In this document: positions 37,104-45,938 of the stretch, one piece after another
How positions within the stretch are numbered: the first letter of the stretch is position 1
How the letters are laid out: each line of letters opens with the position of its first letter
Assembly: GCF_900129485.1 (NCBI RefSeq)
Contig: NZ_FQVW01000001.1
Coordinates: 310,001-374,000, forward strand
Length of the DNA stretch: 64,000 nt
Source: Ornithinibacillus halophilus
GTDB taxonomy: Bacteria > Bacillota > Bacilli > Bacillales > Amphibacillaceae
Reading direction: 5' to 3'
The notes under the pieces: generated by a model
The model's input: the letters and a program-made list of their open reading frames with translations, nothing else
Database searches by the model: none
Told to the model about the DNA's origin: nothing
Translations under genes and position numbers: made by a program

Positions 37104-37682
37104 TTAATAGAACTCTTTTATTATTTTATCCACAGCTCCTGAAGGTATAATCAATTTACCATATTCAATTAATCGATGCGATGTAACGATACTTGGAGAA
37201 GAAAACTCAGACATAATAGCAATAATATCTTCTTTATTATTGTTATTTAGTTCATCTGGTTGTAATAAGAAATAATACCTTTCCTCCATAAAGAATAATT
37301 TTCCATCTTGGATTCCATTTAATGATAAATTAGAGGAGACCTGTATTACGTCTTCAAAGTCAGCAAATGAAAAAATAAGTTCTTTACTCTCATCTAATGT
37401 TACTTTCATTTCAATATAGTCCTCATCCCAGTCTGTATTTTCAATTTTTTGTGTTACAGTAATATGCATGCCTTGCGCTTGCATTAAATGTACTTGTACA
37501 AGCAATTCACCTTCTAATTCAAAATCCAATTCATTGCTAGCCTCATACATCATATCACTAAATAAATTTTGTACACTAGTGGAATCGTACCATAGTTCTT
37601 CCTTTGTAAAACCTCTTTCGATAAGGTCATCAAATGTTAAAAAGATCGTAAACTGTTGATCGGATACTCTTTCTATTCGCAC
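37104..37682 (-). CDS. mecB: MecA-type ClpC adaptor (YpbH/MecB)
   Basis: This is a paralogue of the MecA adaptor, which delivers proteins to ClpCP. The 192-residue product starts MRIERVSDQQFTIFLTFDD and has ERGFTKEELW, both typical of MecA/YpbH. It has the acidic linker around residues 75-95 and a C-terminal MecA fold with FSFADFEDVIQVS. In B. subtilis the paralogue at this position (ypbH) has a weaker role in competence and sporulation. Name follows position next to ypbG; mecA itself is elsewhere. Confidence 0.9.
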   Translation of the reverse strand: MRIERVSDQQFTIFLTFDDLIERGFTKEELWYDSTSVQNLFSDMMYEASNELDFELEGELLVQVHLMQAQGMHITVTQKIENTDWDEDYIEMKVTLDESKELIFSFADFEDVIQVSSNLSLNGIQDGKLFFMEERYYFLLQPDELNNNNKEDIIAIMSEFSSPSIVTSHRLIEYGKLIIPSGAVDKIIKEFY

Positions 37683-37792
37683 ACAGCATCCTCCTTTCCT
37701 AACCTATAAAACAATTGGTGATACTATAATATTTAAATAAACGTTTATTCATTATATGCATCATTCTAAATTGTTGAACATAACAACTAGTA

Positions 37793-38563
37793 TTAATTAC
37801 TCTTTAGTGTAATTACATGACACTCAGCGCTTGTTTCCAGCCGAAGCGGAACTAAAGAATAACCATACCCCTCCGAAACAAGTAAGTTTGTATTACGTAC
37901 TTTCTTTAATCCACCTTTTTCATAGGGACCAAAGTTAAAAAATCGAATTTGTCCACCATGTGTATGCCCAGCAAGAACAAACTCAACCATATTCTTCTCA
38001 TCATCAGTCAATTCTTCTTCAAAAGTTTGTGGAGAATGAACGAGTAGTATAGTAAACAGTTCATTATTTCGGTGTACAAACTTAGTAAAATTCACAGGTC
38101 TAAATAGTGAATAATCTAATCCAACAAATCGAATCTTTTCTTGATTTCTTTCGATAATTTCTTCCTTATTTGCTAAAATGGTCACCCCTTCATTGATTAA
38201 GAGATTAGTGAAACGAACAGGAAACCCTTCATAATCATTATTTCCCCACACAAAAAAGATTGGAGCATTCCATTTTTTAAGTTTTTGTATATTATCTTGT
38301 GTTCGTTTTAAAGGTACTCCATTCTCTGTTAAATCCCCACCAATAACAACTACATCTATTTCATCTTTTATAGATTGGATCGTCTGATCATCTATTTTTC
38401 TTCGATGAATATCCGTAATAAAAAAGATATGGAAGTTATTAAACGATTCAGGTAATCTCTTATCTGAAATCATATTGTATGATACTTTATCGTGAAACGC
38501 ATTATAAATCATATAAAAAACAAGCGTTAATCCTAATAGAACGATAACAAGCAATAAAGTCAT
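37793..38563 (-). CDS. ypbG: YpbG-like metallophosphoesterase
   Basis: This is a calcineurin-like phosphoesterase with an N-terminal membrane segment (residues 2-19), so the catalytic domain probably faces one side of the membrane. All metal-binding blocks are visible: FITDIHRR near residue 48, VVIGGDLTENG near 73, WGNNDYEG near 105, LVHSPQTFEE and AGHTHGGQ near residue 196. The substrate is unknown. Order ypbH-ypbG matches B. subtilis. The upstream gap (38564-38708) holds no gene. Confidence 0.88.
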   Translation of the reverse strand: MTLLLVIVLLGLTLVFYMIYNAFHDKVSYNMISDKRLPESFNNFHIFFITDIHRRKIDDQTIQSIKDEIDVVVIGGDLTENGVPLKRTQDNIQKLKKWNAPIFFVWGNNDYEGFPVRFTNLLINEGVTILANKEEIIERNQEKIRFVGLDYSLFRPVNFTKFVHRNNELFTILLVHSPQTFEEELTDDEKNMVEFVLAGHTHGGQIRFFNFGPYEKGGLKKVRNTNLLVSEGYGYSLVPLRLETSAECHVITLKSN

Positions 38564-38704
38564 TCATGAAGCCTCACTTTTAACGGTTTACATTTACATG
38601 AAACTTTTATTATTATGCACCTAAGTATGATCTACTCTACATTGAGAGTACCTTGTTTTGCTACTATACTATAGACGTTCTTACAAATCCATAATTACCT
38701 ATAC

Positions 38705-38747
38705 AAAAATCCGAACAAATTCGAGCTCTTGTGAAAGAGTTCGGATT
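38705..38747 (-). terminator. terminator after the YpbE-like gene
   Basis: ATCCGAAC pairs with GTTCGGAT around a 22-base partly paired loop, with TTTTTG following on the minus strand. A second GTTCGGAT copy follows at 38751-38758. The outer stem is the same as the one at 4299-4345. Confidence 0.75.
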
Positions 38748-38793
38748 ATTGTTCGGATATTTCTACAGTAAGACCTTAATTACATTAGGTTAA

Positions 38794-39090
38794 TTATAAT
38801 ATTCCCCAATTATATACAGCAAAAATAAGTACAAATAGTAAAATTAAAGATACAAAGACCATTCTCATAAAAGGGCGGCTAAGTTTCAAATTGACTCGTC
38901 CATTTTTTTGCGTATGTATTTCACTTCTCGGAGGCAGGTTCAATATGTCAACTTCACGAGTGGGATAAGATTCTTCTTTATAATCATCTTCTGTCAATAA
39001 ACTTTCGTTTTGATTATTTTCCTCTACTTCAGACAATAATGCACGTAATTGTTCTGCTTGGTCTTTTTGTTCCTGTGTTTCATGATTCAT
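38794..39090 (-). CDS. ypbE: YpbE-like membrane protein without LysM domain
   Basis: This 98-residue product has an acidic N-terminus (EQAEQLRALLSEVEE), a conserved-looking NLPPRSEIHTQK segment near residue 55, and one C-terminal membrane segment, after which it stops. The position between ypbG and ypbD fits YpbE, whose B. subtilis version is more than twice as long and continues into an extracellular LysM domain. No LysM coding remains downstream, so this is a shortened version. ATG 39090 is two bases after the ypbD stop; a GTG four codons earlier lies inside ypbD. Confidence 0.6.
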   Translation of the reverse strand: MNHETQEQKDQAEQLRALLSEVEENNQNESLLTEDDYKEESYPTREVDILNLPPRSEIHTQKNGRVNLKLSRPFMRMVFVSLILLFVLIFAVYNWGIL

Positions 39091-39091
39091 A

Positions 39092-39709
39092 TTAACCTTC
39101 ACCCCTTTTTAGTATGATTTTAGCGACACCTGACTTGGTTGTACCTTTATTCTTTTGTATATACACACCTAGTATAAAATCGATTATAAAGTGAGCAGTT
39201 ATGGTCACAAGAAGATTCTCAGTAATTAAAAATAAATAGCCTATGAGAAAACTAGTGATGACAATCGAAATCATTAGTATAGGCTTTTTCAAATAGCGAA
39301 CATGAATAATTGCAAACACGATACTTGCAAAAATATAGCCAAAAGTTGTTTGGATAACCCCTCTAAATAACAACTCTTCTGCAACTGCGACTAATATGGC
39401 AAAAAGTAAAATTTCACGCTTATTCATGCTCTCGAAGACTCGTTTATTTATCCCACCATCATCATAATGTTTCTCTGGAACTATTTTCATAAGAATAAAA
39501 TCTATGATTACTATAATAAACCCAGGTAGTACACCAAACAGAACAATATCCTGAATATCCCATTTTAGATAGGAAAACCAGTCTGAAATATTATCAAATA
39601 AAATAAAGCTGAAAATGATTGCAATAATCAGTATAAGTAGTTGTGAAAAATATAATGATTTTTTTAATTCTCGGTCCGATAATTGTTGAATAATCTCACT
39701 TTGCTTCAT
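39092..39709 (-). CDS. ypbD: CPBP family intramembrane metalloprotease YpbD
   Basis: This is an Abi/CAAX-type intramembrane protease candidate with about six membrane segments over 205 residues. The defining motifs are present: AEELLFRGV near residue 113 (glutamate pair plus arginine), FAIIHVRY near residue 133, and TAHFIIDFI near residue 170. Substrates of these proteins in Bacillus are mostly unknown. Its start overlaps the recQ stop by four bases, indicating translational coupling. Confidence 0.85.
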   Translation of the reverse strand: MKQSEIIQQLSDRELKKSLYFSQLLILIIAIIFSFILFDNISDWFSYLKWDIQDIVLFGVLPGFIIVIIDFILMKIVPEKHYDDGGINKRVFESMNKREILLFAILVAVAEELLFRGVIQTTFGYIFASIVFAIIHVRYLKKPILMISIVITSFLIGYLFLITENLLVTITAHFIIDFILGVYIQKNKGTTKSGVAKIILKRGEG

Positions 39710-41244
39710 CCGATTTCTCCATGTAATAACAATTTCTGTAACTTCTTTTCCCAGTTCAACTGAATATCTTGTTTACTACTATTTTGAATTGGTTGCCATT
39801 TTTCTAATGAAAAACCACAACTACTACAACATTGTTCGATTGGCTTAGAATAGGACTCTTGAAAATTTTTGTATAAATGCTTGCGAAGGCATCTTCTTTC
39901 ATTTAACCATCGAATCATTTCAGTTAGTTTGTCTTCTTTCAGTACTAATCGATCTTTTCGAATCGAATTAACGTACTCCAAGAAACGTTCCCAATTCATT
40001 TTTGTTACCTGGAACATATTCCCTTTAATAATATCATGTTTTTCTAATTGATAGCGTAAAAATCTCCATTGTATTTCATTTAAATTCAATATTGGCAGTA
40101 TATTTTCGTCTGTAGGTAAACCATTGTTATTTTCGTGGTACTGTTTAATAACTCTCACTGCAAAATTTAATTGTTCTTCTGAAGGTAATTCATTTTCAAT
40201 CATATTTTTAGGCAAAAATGCATCCGTTCTACTATAAAGGACCATGCTTAAACTGGAATGACCATCTCTACCTGCCCTACCTATTTCTTGAATATAGGAT
40301 TCAATTTGTGACGGAAAATGATAATGAATTACTAATCTAATATCATTTTTATTAATCCCCATACCAAAAGCACTCGTACAACAAATTACATCCAATTGAT
40401 TATTTATAAATTGTTGCTGTATAGCTACACGATCAGATGCCTCCATTCCACCATGATAATAAGATATCCGGTGACTTTTTAAGTGCTTTGATAAATGTTG
40501 AGAGACTTCCTCTGCAGCTATTCGACTTGAAAAATAAATAATCGTTGGCACTTTATAATCTGTCAAAATGGTTTGAAGTATTTCTAACTTTTCGTGATTG
40601 TCCATTACTTCTCTAACAGTTAACATAATATTATTACGGTCCATTGGATAAATATGTTTTATTACATTTGGTAGGTTCAGTGAATTAACTATATCATCTT
40701 GGACTAATTTAGTTGCAGTTGCACTTAATGCTAACACTGGTGGGTTACCTAATAATTCAATAACATTACTTAATTTAAGATAATCAGGACGGAATTCATG
40801 TCCCCATTGTGAAATACAATGTGCTTCATCAACAACAAATAGGCTTACATTTATTTGTTTTAGGTGTCTAAGGATCTCGTTTTGTTGTAAAAGTTCAGGG
40901 GAAACATAAATTAATTTATACTGATGTAGGTTTTGATAGATTTTCCGCCTTGTAGATGGATCAACAAAACTATTTAATGCTACAACCCTTTTTATATTCA
41001 TCGCTTTTAGTTCTTTCACTTGGTCAATCATTAAAGAGATTAATGGTGATACTACAATTGTAGTACCTTCTTGTAGAAGTGCTGGTAATTGGTAGCATAT
41101 CGATTTACCAGAACCTGTTGGCAAGATTCCTAATACATCTTTTCTTGCTAGCACATCTTCAATTATTTCTCGTTGCCCTTTACGGAAAGTGGAATAATGA
41201 AAATGCTGTTTTAATTTTTCTTCTAACTGGTTAGTTTGTAGCAT
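39706..41244 (-). CDS. recQ: RecQ-family ATP-dependent DNA helicase
   Basis: This is a superfamily 2 3'-5' DNA helicase. The 512-residue product has Walker A in PTGSGKSICYQLP near residue 43, the Q-linked DEAHCISQWGHEFRP near residue 140, and QEIGRAGRDG near residue 315. A zinc-cluster region rich in cysteines (RRCLRKHLY...EQCCSSCGF) lies near the C-terminus; there is no HRDC domain. It therefore resembles the shorter RecQ/RecS of B. subtilis. It overlaps the end of ypbB by 14 bases, as in B. subtilis. Confidence 0.93.
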   Translation of the reverse strand: MLQTNQLEEKLKQHFHYSTFRKGQREIIEDVLARKDVLGILPTGSGKSICYQLPALLQEGTTIVVSPLISLMIDQVKELKAMNIKRVVALNSFVDPSTRRKIYQNLHQYKLIYVSPELLQQNEILRHLKQINVSLFVVDEAHCISQWGHEFRPDYLKLSNVIELLGNPPVLALSATATKLVQDDIVNSLNLPNVIKHIYPMDRNNIMLTVREVMDNHEKLEILQTILTDYKVPTIIYFSSRIAAEEVSQHLSKHLKSHRISYYHGGMEASDRVAIQQQFINNQLDVICCTSAFGMGINKNDIRLVIHYHFPSQIESYIQEIGRAGRDGHSSLSMVLYSRTDAFLPKNMIENELPSEEQLNFAVRVIKQYHENNNGLPTDENILPILNLNEIQWRFLRYQLEKHDIIKGNMFQVTKMNWERFLEYVNSIRKDRLVLKEDKLTEMIRWLNERRCLRKHLYKNFQESYSKPIEQCCSSCGFSLEKWQPIQNSSKQDIQLNWEKKLQKLLLHGEIG

Positions 41245-42298
41245 ATTCTTCCCCTCTTTCCATACGAGCTAAAACAAGTCTGATTTGAAAATAGTTAATA
41301 GTAGTATCATCAATTGCTTCCATAATTACTTTTAATTTATACGTTCCTACTTCTTTAATTGCATGGAGTATCATATCCTGTTGTTGTACCGTTACATAAT
41401 CGGACAGTGGAAATTCTGGCTCATGTAATGCGATTTCAACAAGATGGTCTTGAATTGTATTTTCTTTTAATTTTCTAATTCTTGCTATATCACCAATGTT
41501 GTACCCTTGTTTTAAGAAGTGGTATGTTTGTTGAGCTGTTTTAGTAATCAATGCCGTACTTTGCTTATTTACAATAAATAAAGATAACAACGGGTATGCT
41601 GATTGATTCTGTTTAATCAATTGTTGCATTTTCTGAGACATCCCCATAAATAATAGTGGAACATCCTCAATAGGCAATTCATATTTCTCACTTAATTGGT
41701 CAACACTCATTCCATAATATTTATATCCTGTAAATCGATCCACAAGTAAACTAGCTTCCAAATCTGTAAATGTTATCAACAACTCATGTAATTCATCATA
41801 AAGGGTTGATAATATTTCCTCTGGATTTTTCCCTACATTTCTATAAAGCTGTCTTACCCAATTCGTAATTTCTGGTTTCTCTGTAATCGGAATAAATGAG
41901 AAATTATTCATTTTTATATTGGTGTACGTTTGAATGACTAGTAATAATCGCTCAAAGAAGAAAGCATCTGTATTGTGATGACCATAAAAATAATGTATGG
42001 GAACCTGTTTCTTTGTTTGATTAAACCAGTCAATTCCTTCAGTGGTAATGGTAATAAAAGATTCCTCTTTAGAATTTCTGACTATGTATTCACATTTTAA
42101 AAGCAAACTAATCTTACTATCGAACAATCTTTTATCAAGTGAAGGATAGACTCCATAATATCTTTCTAAACCGTAAAGTTTTGCATCGTGAAGCGTTTGA
42201 ATGGACTTTTTCCCTTTTAATAAATGATAAGTAGCATACACGGTTCGTTCTAATTTAATTTGTTGGATGCATTTAATGATTAACGCTTCGAATAACAT
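41231..42298 (-). CDS. ypbB: helix-turn-helix protein YpbB
   Basis: YpbB is a conserved gene always found just before the RecQ homologue; it may regulate or assist it. The 355-residue product has a helical body and a C-terminal helix-turn-helix of the HTH_40 type (around HFLKQGYNIGDIARIRKLKE, residues 265-300). The remaining sequence has no known catalytic motif. It is the first gene of ypbB-recQ-ypbD and is divergent from fer. Confidence 0.88.
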   Translation of the reverse strand: MLFEALIIKCIQQIKLERTVYATYHLLKGKKSIQTLHDAKLYGLERYYGVYPSLDKRLFDSKISLLLKCEYIVRNSKEESFITITTEGIDWFNQTKKQVPIHYFYGHHNTDAFFFERLLLVIQTYTNIKMNNFSFIPITEKPEITNWVRQLYRNVGKNPEEILSTLYDELHELLITFTDLEASLLVDRFTGYKYYGMSVDQLSEKYELPIEDVPLLFMGMSQKMQQLIKQNQSAYPLLSLFIVNKQSTALITKTAQQTYHFLKQGYNIGDIARIRKLKENTIQDHLVEIALHEPEFPLSDYVTVQQQDMILHAIKEVGTYKLKVIMEAIDDTTINYFQIRLVLARMERGEEYATN

Positions 42299-42416
42299 TT
42301 AGCCTACACCTCTAGTACAATGGCATTTATTTTATATATTTATCTTAACCTATAAATCTCCCAAGTTGAACGAGATACTTTTTCCATTTACAATAACATT
42401 AGTAGTTGTTTTTTGA

Positions 42417-42692
<276 letters not shown>

Positions 42693-42693
42693 T

Positions 42694-42736
42694 AAAGGAA
42701 GCTGATTCCATTTTATCATGAAATCAGCTTCCTTTT
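42694..42736. terminator. bidirectional terminator between fer and the ECF gene
   Basis: AAGGAAGCTGATT and AATCAGCTTCCTT pair with T-tracts on both sides, between two convergent genes. Confidence 0.88.
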
Positions 42737-42744
42737 CCATATTT

Positions 42745-43257
42745 CTATCGTTGTAATTCAAACCGTTCTTTTGCATACTTTTTTAAAAAGTGATAAATAA
42801 TTGGGTACATAACTAAAATAAAGATAGCATTACCAATTGCATGGTATGTATCAAAAGGTAACCCGGCGAGATAGTAGACATAAAAGTTTTGGCCAGTTAT
42901 TTGATAATTTGTTAATGAGACAATTAAACCATAAAAATAGCCACTAAATACCCCGAATACCGCAAGCAAGATGACTGGAATTTTTTTTGGGATTTTACCT
43001 AATAATCCACTTAATAGACCGATGATTATCCATGAAATAATTTGCCACAGTGTCCATATCCCTGTTCCTAAGATCATATTTGATAAAAAAGTCGTTAGAA
43101 TTGCTAAAAGAGCGGCACTTAAAGGACCTAAAATTAGTCCACATATAATTATGACTGCAGTAACAGGCTGTACATTTGGTAGAAATGCAAATGAGACTCT
43201 TCCTACAATCGCCAAAGCAGCTAGTAAAGCAAGTAACGTGATCTTATAAATATTCAT
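42745..43257 (-). CDS. ECF transporter S component, predicted cobalamin uptake
   Basis: This 170-residue integral membrane protein has about five hydrophobic segments and the small-residue-rich first helix usual for the substrate-binding S subunit of ECF transporters (TLLALLAALAIVGRVSF). The signature VQPVTAVIIICG and the conserved GTGIWTLWQIISW follow. It starts five bases after a DUF4430 lipoprotein gene, and the pair is led by a cobalamin riboswitch, so vitamin B12 or a precursor is the likely ligand. The energising EcfA/A'/T subunits are not in this window; they are usually shared and encoded elsewhere. Confidence 0.82.
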   Translation of the reverse strand: MNIYKITLLALLAALAIVGRVSFAFLPNVQPVTAVIIICGLILGPLSAALLAILTTFLSNMILGTGIWTLWQIISWIIIGLLSGLLGKIPKKIPVILLAVFGVFSGYFYGLIVSLTNYQITGQNFYVYYLAGLPFDTYHAIGNAIFILVMYPIIYHFLKKYAKERFELQR

Positions 43258-43261
43258 TTAA

Positions 43262-43693
43262 TCATTCCCAGGCTTGAAAGTCAAAATTCACTTTATCACC
43301 AGGTGTTAATTCTAATTCATTTGCTCCTTTTACTGGCATTTCATCATTAATAAAAAATAGCCATCCTTTTTCCTCTCCATCTTCTGCCGCAACACCATCA
43401 ATGGAAGTAATAAAAGCTCCATCAAATTCAGTTTCAATTTCAAAATTGTCTTCCATTACATCCATAAGGATATCACCCTCCTCAATGGATATTTCCTTTT
43501 CAGAAACAATTTCTTCTCCATCATCTTTAGAAATTGTAACGTACACCTTCTCTTCTTGATTCTCAGAAGAATTATTGTTCTGGTTTTCTTCTCCGTTATT
43601 ATTGTTATTATTTCCTTCAGATACATTCCCACATCCTGTAACAAGTACAAATACTACTAATAATGGTGCTACTCTTAAGAAAAATTTAGTCAT
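43262..43693 (-). CDS. DUF4430-domain lipoprotein, predicted B12-binding partner
   Basis: The product starts with a signal peptide ending in the lipobox VTGC (residues 18-21) and is therefore a membrane-anchored surface lipoprotein. An acidic Asn/Gln-rich linker (about 25-45) leads to a C-terminal DUF4430 domain with EEGDILMDVMEDNFE, FITSIDGVAA and KGWLFFINDE. DUF4430 resembles the C-terminal domain of intrinsic factor and transcobalamin, which bind cobalamin. GGAGG precedes the ATG at 43693; the open frame starts earlier. The gene lies behind a cobalamin riboswitch and before the ECF subunit. Confidence 0.8.
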   Translation of the reverse strand: MTKFFLRVAPLLVVFVLVTGCGNVSEGNNNNNNGEENQNNNSSENQEEKVYVTISKDDGEEIVSEKEISIEEGDILMDVMEDNFEIETEFDGAFITSIDGVAAEDGEEKGWLFFINDEMPVKGANELELTPGDKVNFDFQAWE

Positions 43694-43844
43694 TTCTCCA
43701 TCCTCCAAGTTCTGTTTGTTTCGTTTTATACACATGTCAATTGATAATTATGCTTCCCTCCTTAGAGATTGATTGCCATTTTCAATCTCATCCATCAACA
43801 ACATGAGATAAAACATTCTTCTGTGAGGTATTTCGGAACAACAA

Positions 43845-43875
43845 AAAAGCTAATTCACCAAGAATTAGCTTTTAT
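43845..43875 (-). terminator. riboswitch-controlled intrinsic terminator
   Basis: AAAAGCTAATTC and GAATTAGCTTTT pair around a short loop, with TTTTTTG following on the minus strand. It lies between the cobalamin aptamer and the lipoprotein gene, as expected of the expression platform of an OFF-switch. Confidence 0.85.
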
Positions 43876-43954
43876 CGACAAACGCACAACAATACGAATT
43901 CATACGTATATAAAGTATCGGTTGTCTCAATAGTCCTAACCTCGGGATCATTGA

Positions 43955-44130
43955 TACAATTGAAAATGGCAGGTCTACTGACTCGTGACTTTTCTACTCT
44001 AAGCCCTTCCCGTATGTACTATTCATACAGTGGTTTATGCTTATTTCGCTATCACTTACAGTTGCGAGGACAGTTCTAGACTTTCACTAGATTCCCTATT
44101 ATGCAAGAATATGCACCATATTCAATATTT
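43955..44130 (-). ncRNA. cobalamin riboswitch (AdoCbl/B12 element)
   Basis: On the minus strand the diagnostic parts occur in order: AATAGGGAATCTAGTGAAAG (44081-44100), then AACTGTCCTCGCAACTGTAA, CACTG, a GGGAAGG core and finally the B12 box AGTCAGTAGACCTGCC (43968-43983). All match the consensus, with small departures (CCTCGC for CCCGC, GTAGACC for GGAGACC). The element lies upstream of the lipoprotein-ECF pair with an intrinsic terminator between. It is predicted to lower expression when B12 is plentiful. Ends are approximate. Confidence 0.93.
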
Positions 44131-44177
44131 TTATTCAACTTAATTAAATCATAGCATAAAGCACTTGATAAATCTAA

Positions 44178-45938
44178 TTATTCTTTTGGGATTTTAAAAG
44201 TAAAGGATGTACCAACACCTATTTTACTATTAACAGAAATAGTCCCGTTATGAGCATCGATAATATTTTTAACGATAGCTAGACCCAAACCTGTACCTTT
44301 TTTCTTTTTATCCCTTGTCCTTGACTTATCGGCTTTATAGAAACGTTCAAATACAAAAGGTAAATCTTCTTCTGGTATACCACTACCACTGTCTTCTACA
44401 GATACAATCATTTCCTCTGAATTATTCTCAAGCATTACTTTTACATATCCACCTTCAGAAGTATGTCGAATTGCATTATCGATTAAGTTAGTAAATACTT
44501 GTTCTATCCGATCTGGATCAATTATTGCCTGAGGTACGGAAATATCTTTTTCTATTAGTAACTCTATTTTATTTTCGCTTGATACTCCACCAAATTTGCG
44601 AATAATTCGATCGACATAACCATCTAATTCAACAACTTCTCTACTTAATTGAATATGACCAGCTTCCATTCGGGCTAAATCTAGTAATTCATTTACTAAG
44701 CGACTTAGACGAAGTGACTCTTCATAAATAATTTGTGCCAATTCATTCTTTTCTTCTTTTGATTCTGCAATATCATCAACAATTGCTTCACTATATCCTT
44801 GAAGCATCGAAATAGGCGTCCTTAATTCATGCGATACATTCGCAATAAAATCTTTTCTCAACTTATCGAGCCTTCGTTCTTCGGTCATATCACGAATTAC
44901 GGTAACAGCCCCCCTTACGTAAGACTGATCATAAAGAGGCGTCATTATCATTACCCAACTTCTACCTTGGATACTAATCTCTTCTAATCGTTCCTCTTCT
45001 TTTTGAATAACATCTTGAAGGATTGCATTTAATTCTGGTGGTAATTTTCGATTAATTCCATTTGTATCGATTTCCTTTTCAAAATACCAGTCTTCCATAA
45101 ATCTTTCTGCAGGGGGATTTGTAACAATCATTTCTCCATTTCGACTTAACGTAATTACACCATCTGCCATGGAACTAACAATACTAGATAATTGTTCTTT
45201 TTCCTGTCTGAGTGCATTAATATGGAATTTTAATTGTCTACCCATCCGATTAAAAGCCATCGCTAATTCACCAATTTCATCATACGTTAAAATTGGTACC
45301 TTTGTATTAAACTCACCACGCGTCAAATCAAAAGCAGCTTCACGCATTTTAATCAGTGGCTTTGTTATCCTAGTAGATAAGAAAAAGGCAAAAATTGTAG
45401 TTAAAATAATCGCTATTCCTGCTGCTAGAACGATAATTTTAGTAGTTTCCGCTTTGGTTTGGTCCACTACATCCAATGATTGAAATACAAATACTGCAGC
45501 TCCACTGTCATCAATTGGCCTTCCTACCAACATTGCACCTTTCTCTTCATTTGGAATTTTAATTTGTTCTTGTAGTTGTACGCTTTCACTTAGTACAGTA
45601 GTTAAATAACTTTCAGAACTTAACCAATCCTCATTGATCACATCTAATTGCTCATCAGAGGTATTCGAGAACCAAAACGTATTATCAGGAAAGAATATCG
45701 CTACTTTAGTATCAGCATCTTTCACTCGTTCTGTTGTTTCATATATTAGCGATTTTTCTTCATGATTTTCAACCATTACCGAAACTTTTGTTGCTGTTTG
45801 CATCAAGTCATCTTCAGCTTCTTGTATATGGAAATTCTCAAAGAATTCTAGTAGTAAAATCGTTAAAATAAACAATACAAAAGAAACTAGCAATAATATC
45901 GTTATTGCTAGTTTTCCAACAACACTACGCCAAAACAT
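44178..45938 (-). CDS. resE: sensor histidine kinase ResE
   Basis: ResE senses oxygen limitation and nitric oxide signals and phosphorylates ResD. The 586-residue product has two membrane segments (about 10-32 and 167-190), a HAMP linker, a PAS domain (about 245-350), the phosphoacceptor region FIANVSHELRTP near residue 370, and an HATPase domain with DNAIRHTSEGG and GTGLGLAIVK. The start codon overlaps the last base of the resD stop. Downstream, no strong terminator was seen before the riboswitch. Confidence 0.95.
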   Translation of the reverse strand: MFWRSVVGKLAITILLLVSFVLFILTILLLEFFENFHIQEAEDDLMQTATKVSVMVENHEEKSLIYETTERVKDADTKVAIFFPDNTFWFSNTSDEQLDVINEDWLSSESYLTTVLSESVQLQEQIKIPNEEKGAMLVGRPIDDSGAAVFVFQSLDVVDQTKAETTKIIVLAAGIAIILTTIFAFFLSTRITKPLIKMREAAFDLTRGEFNTKVPILTYDEIGELAMAFNRMGRQLKFHINALRQEKEQLSSIVSSMADGVITLSRNGEMIVTNPPAERFMEDWYFEKEIDTNGINRKLPPELNAILQDVIQKEEERLEEISIQGRSWVMIMTPLYDQSYVRGAVTVIRDMTEERRLDKLRKDFIANVSHELRTPISMLQGYSEAIVDDIAESKEEKNELAQIIYEESLRLSRLVNELLDLARMEAGHIQLSREVVELDGYVDRIIRKFGGVSSENKIELLIEKDISVPQAIIDPDRIEQVFTNLIDNAIRHTSEGGYVKVMLENNSEEMIVSVEDSGSGIPEEDLPFVFERFYKADKSRTRDKKKKGTGLGLAIVKNIIDAHNGTISVNSKIGVGTSFTFKIPKE

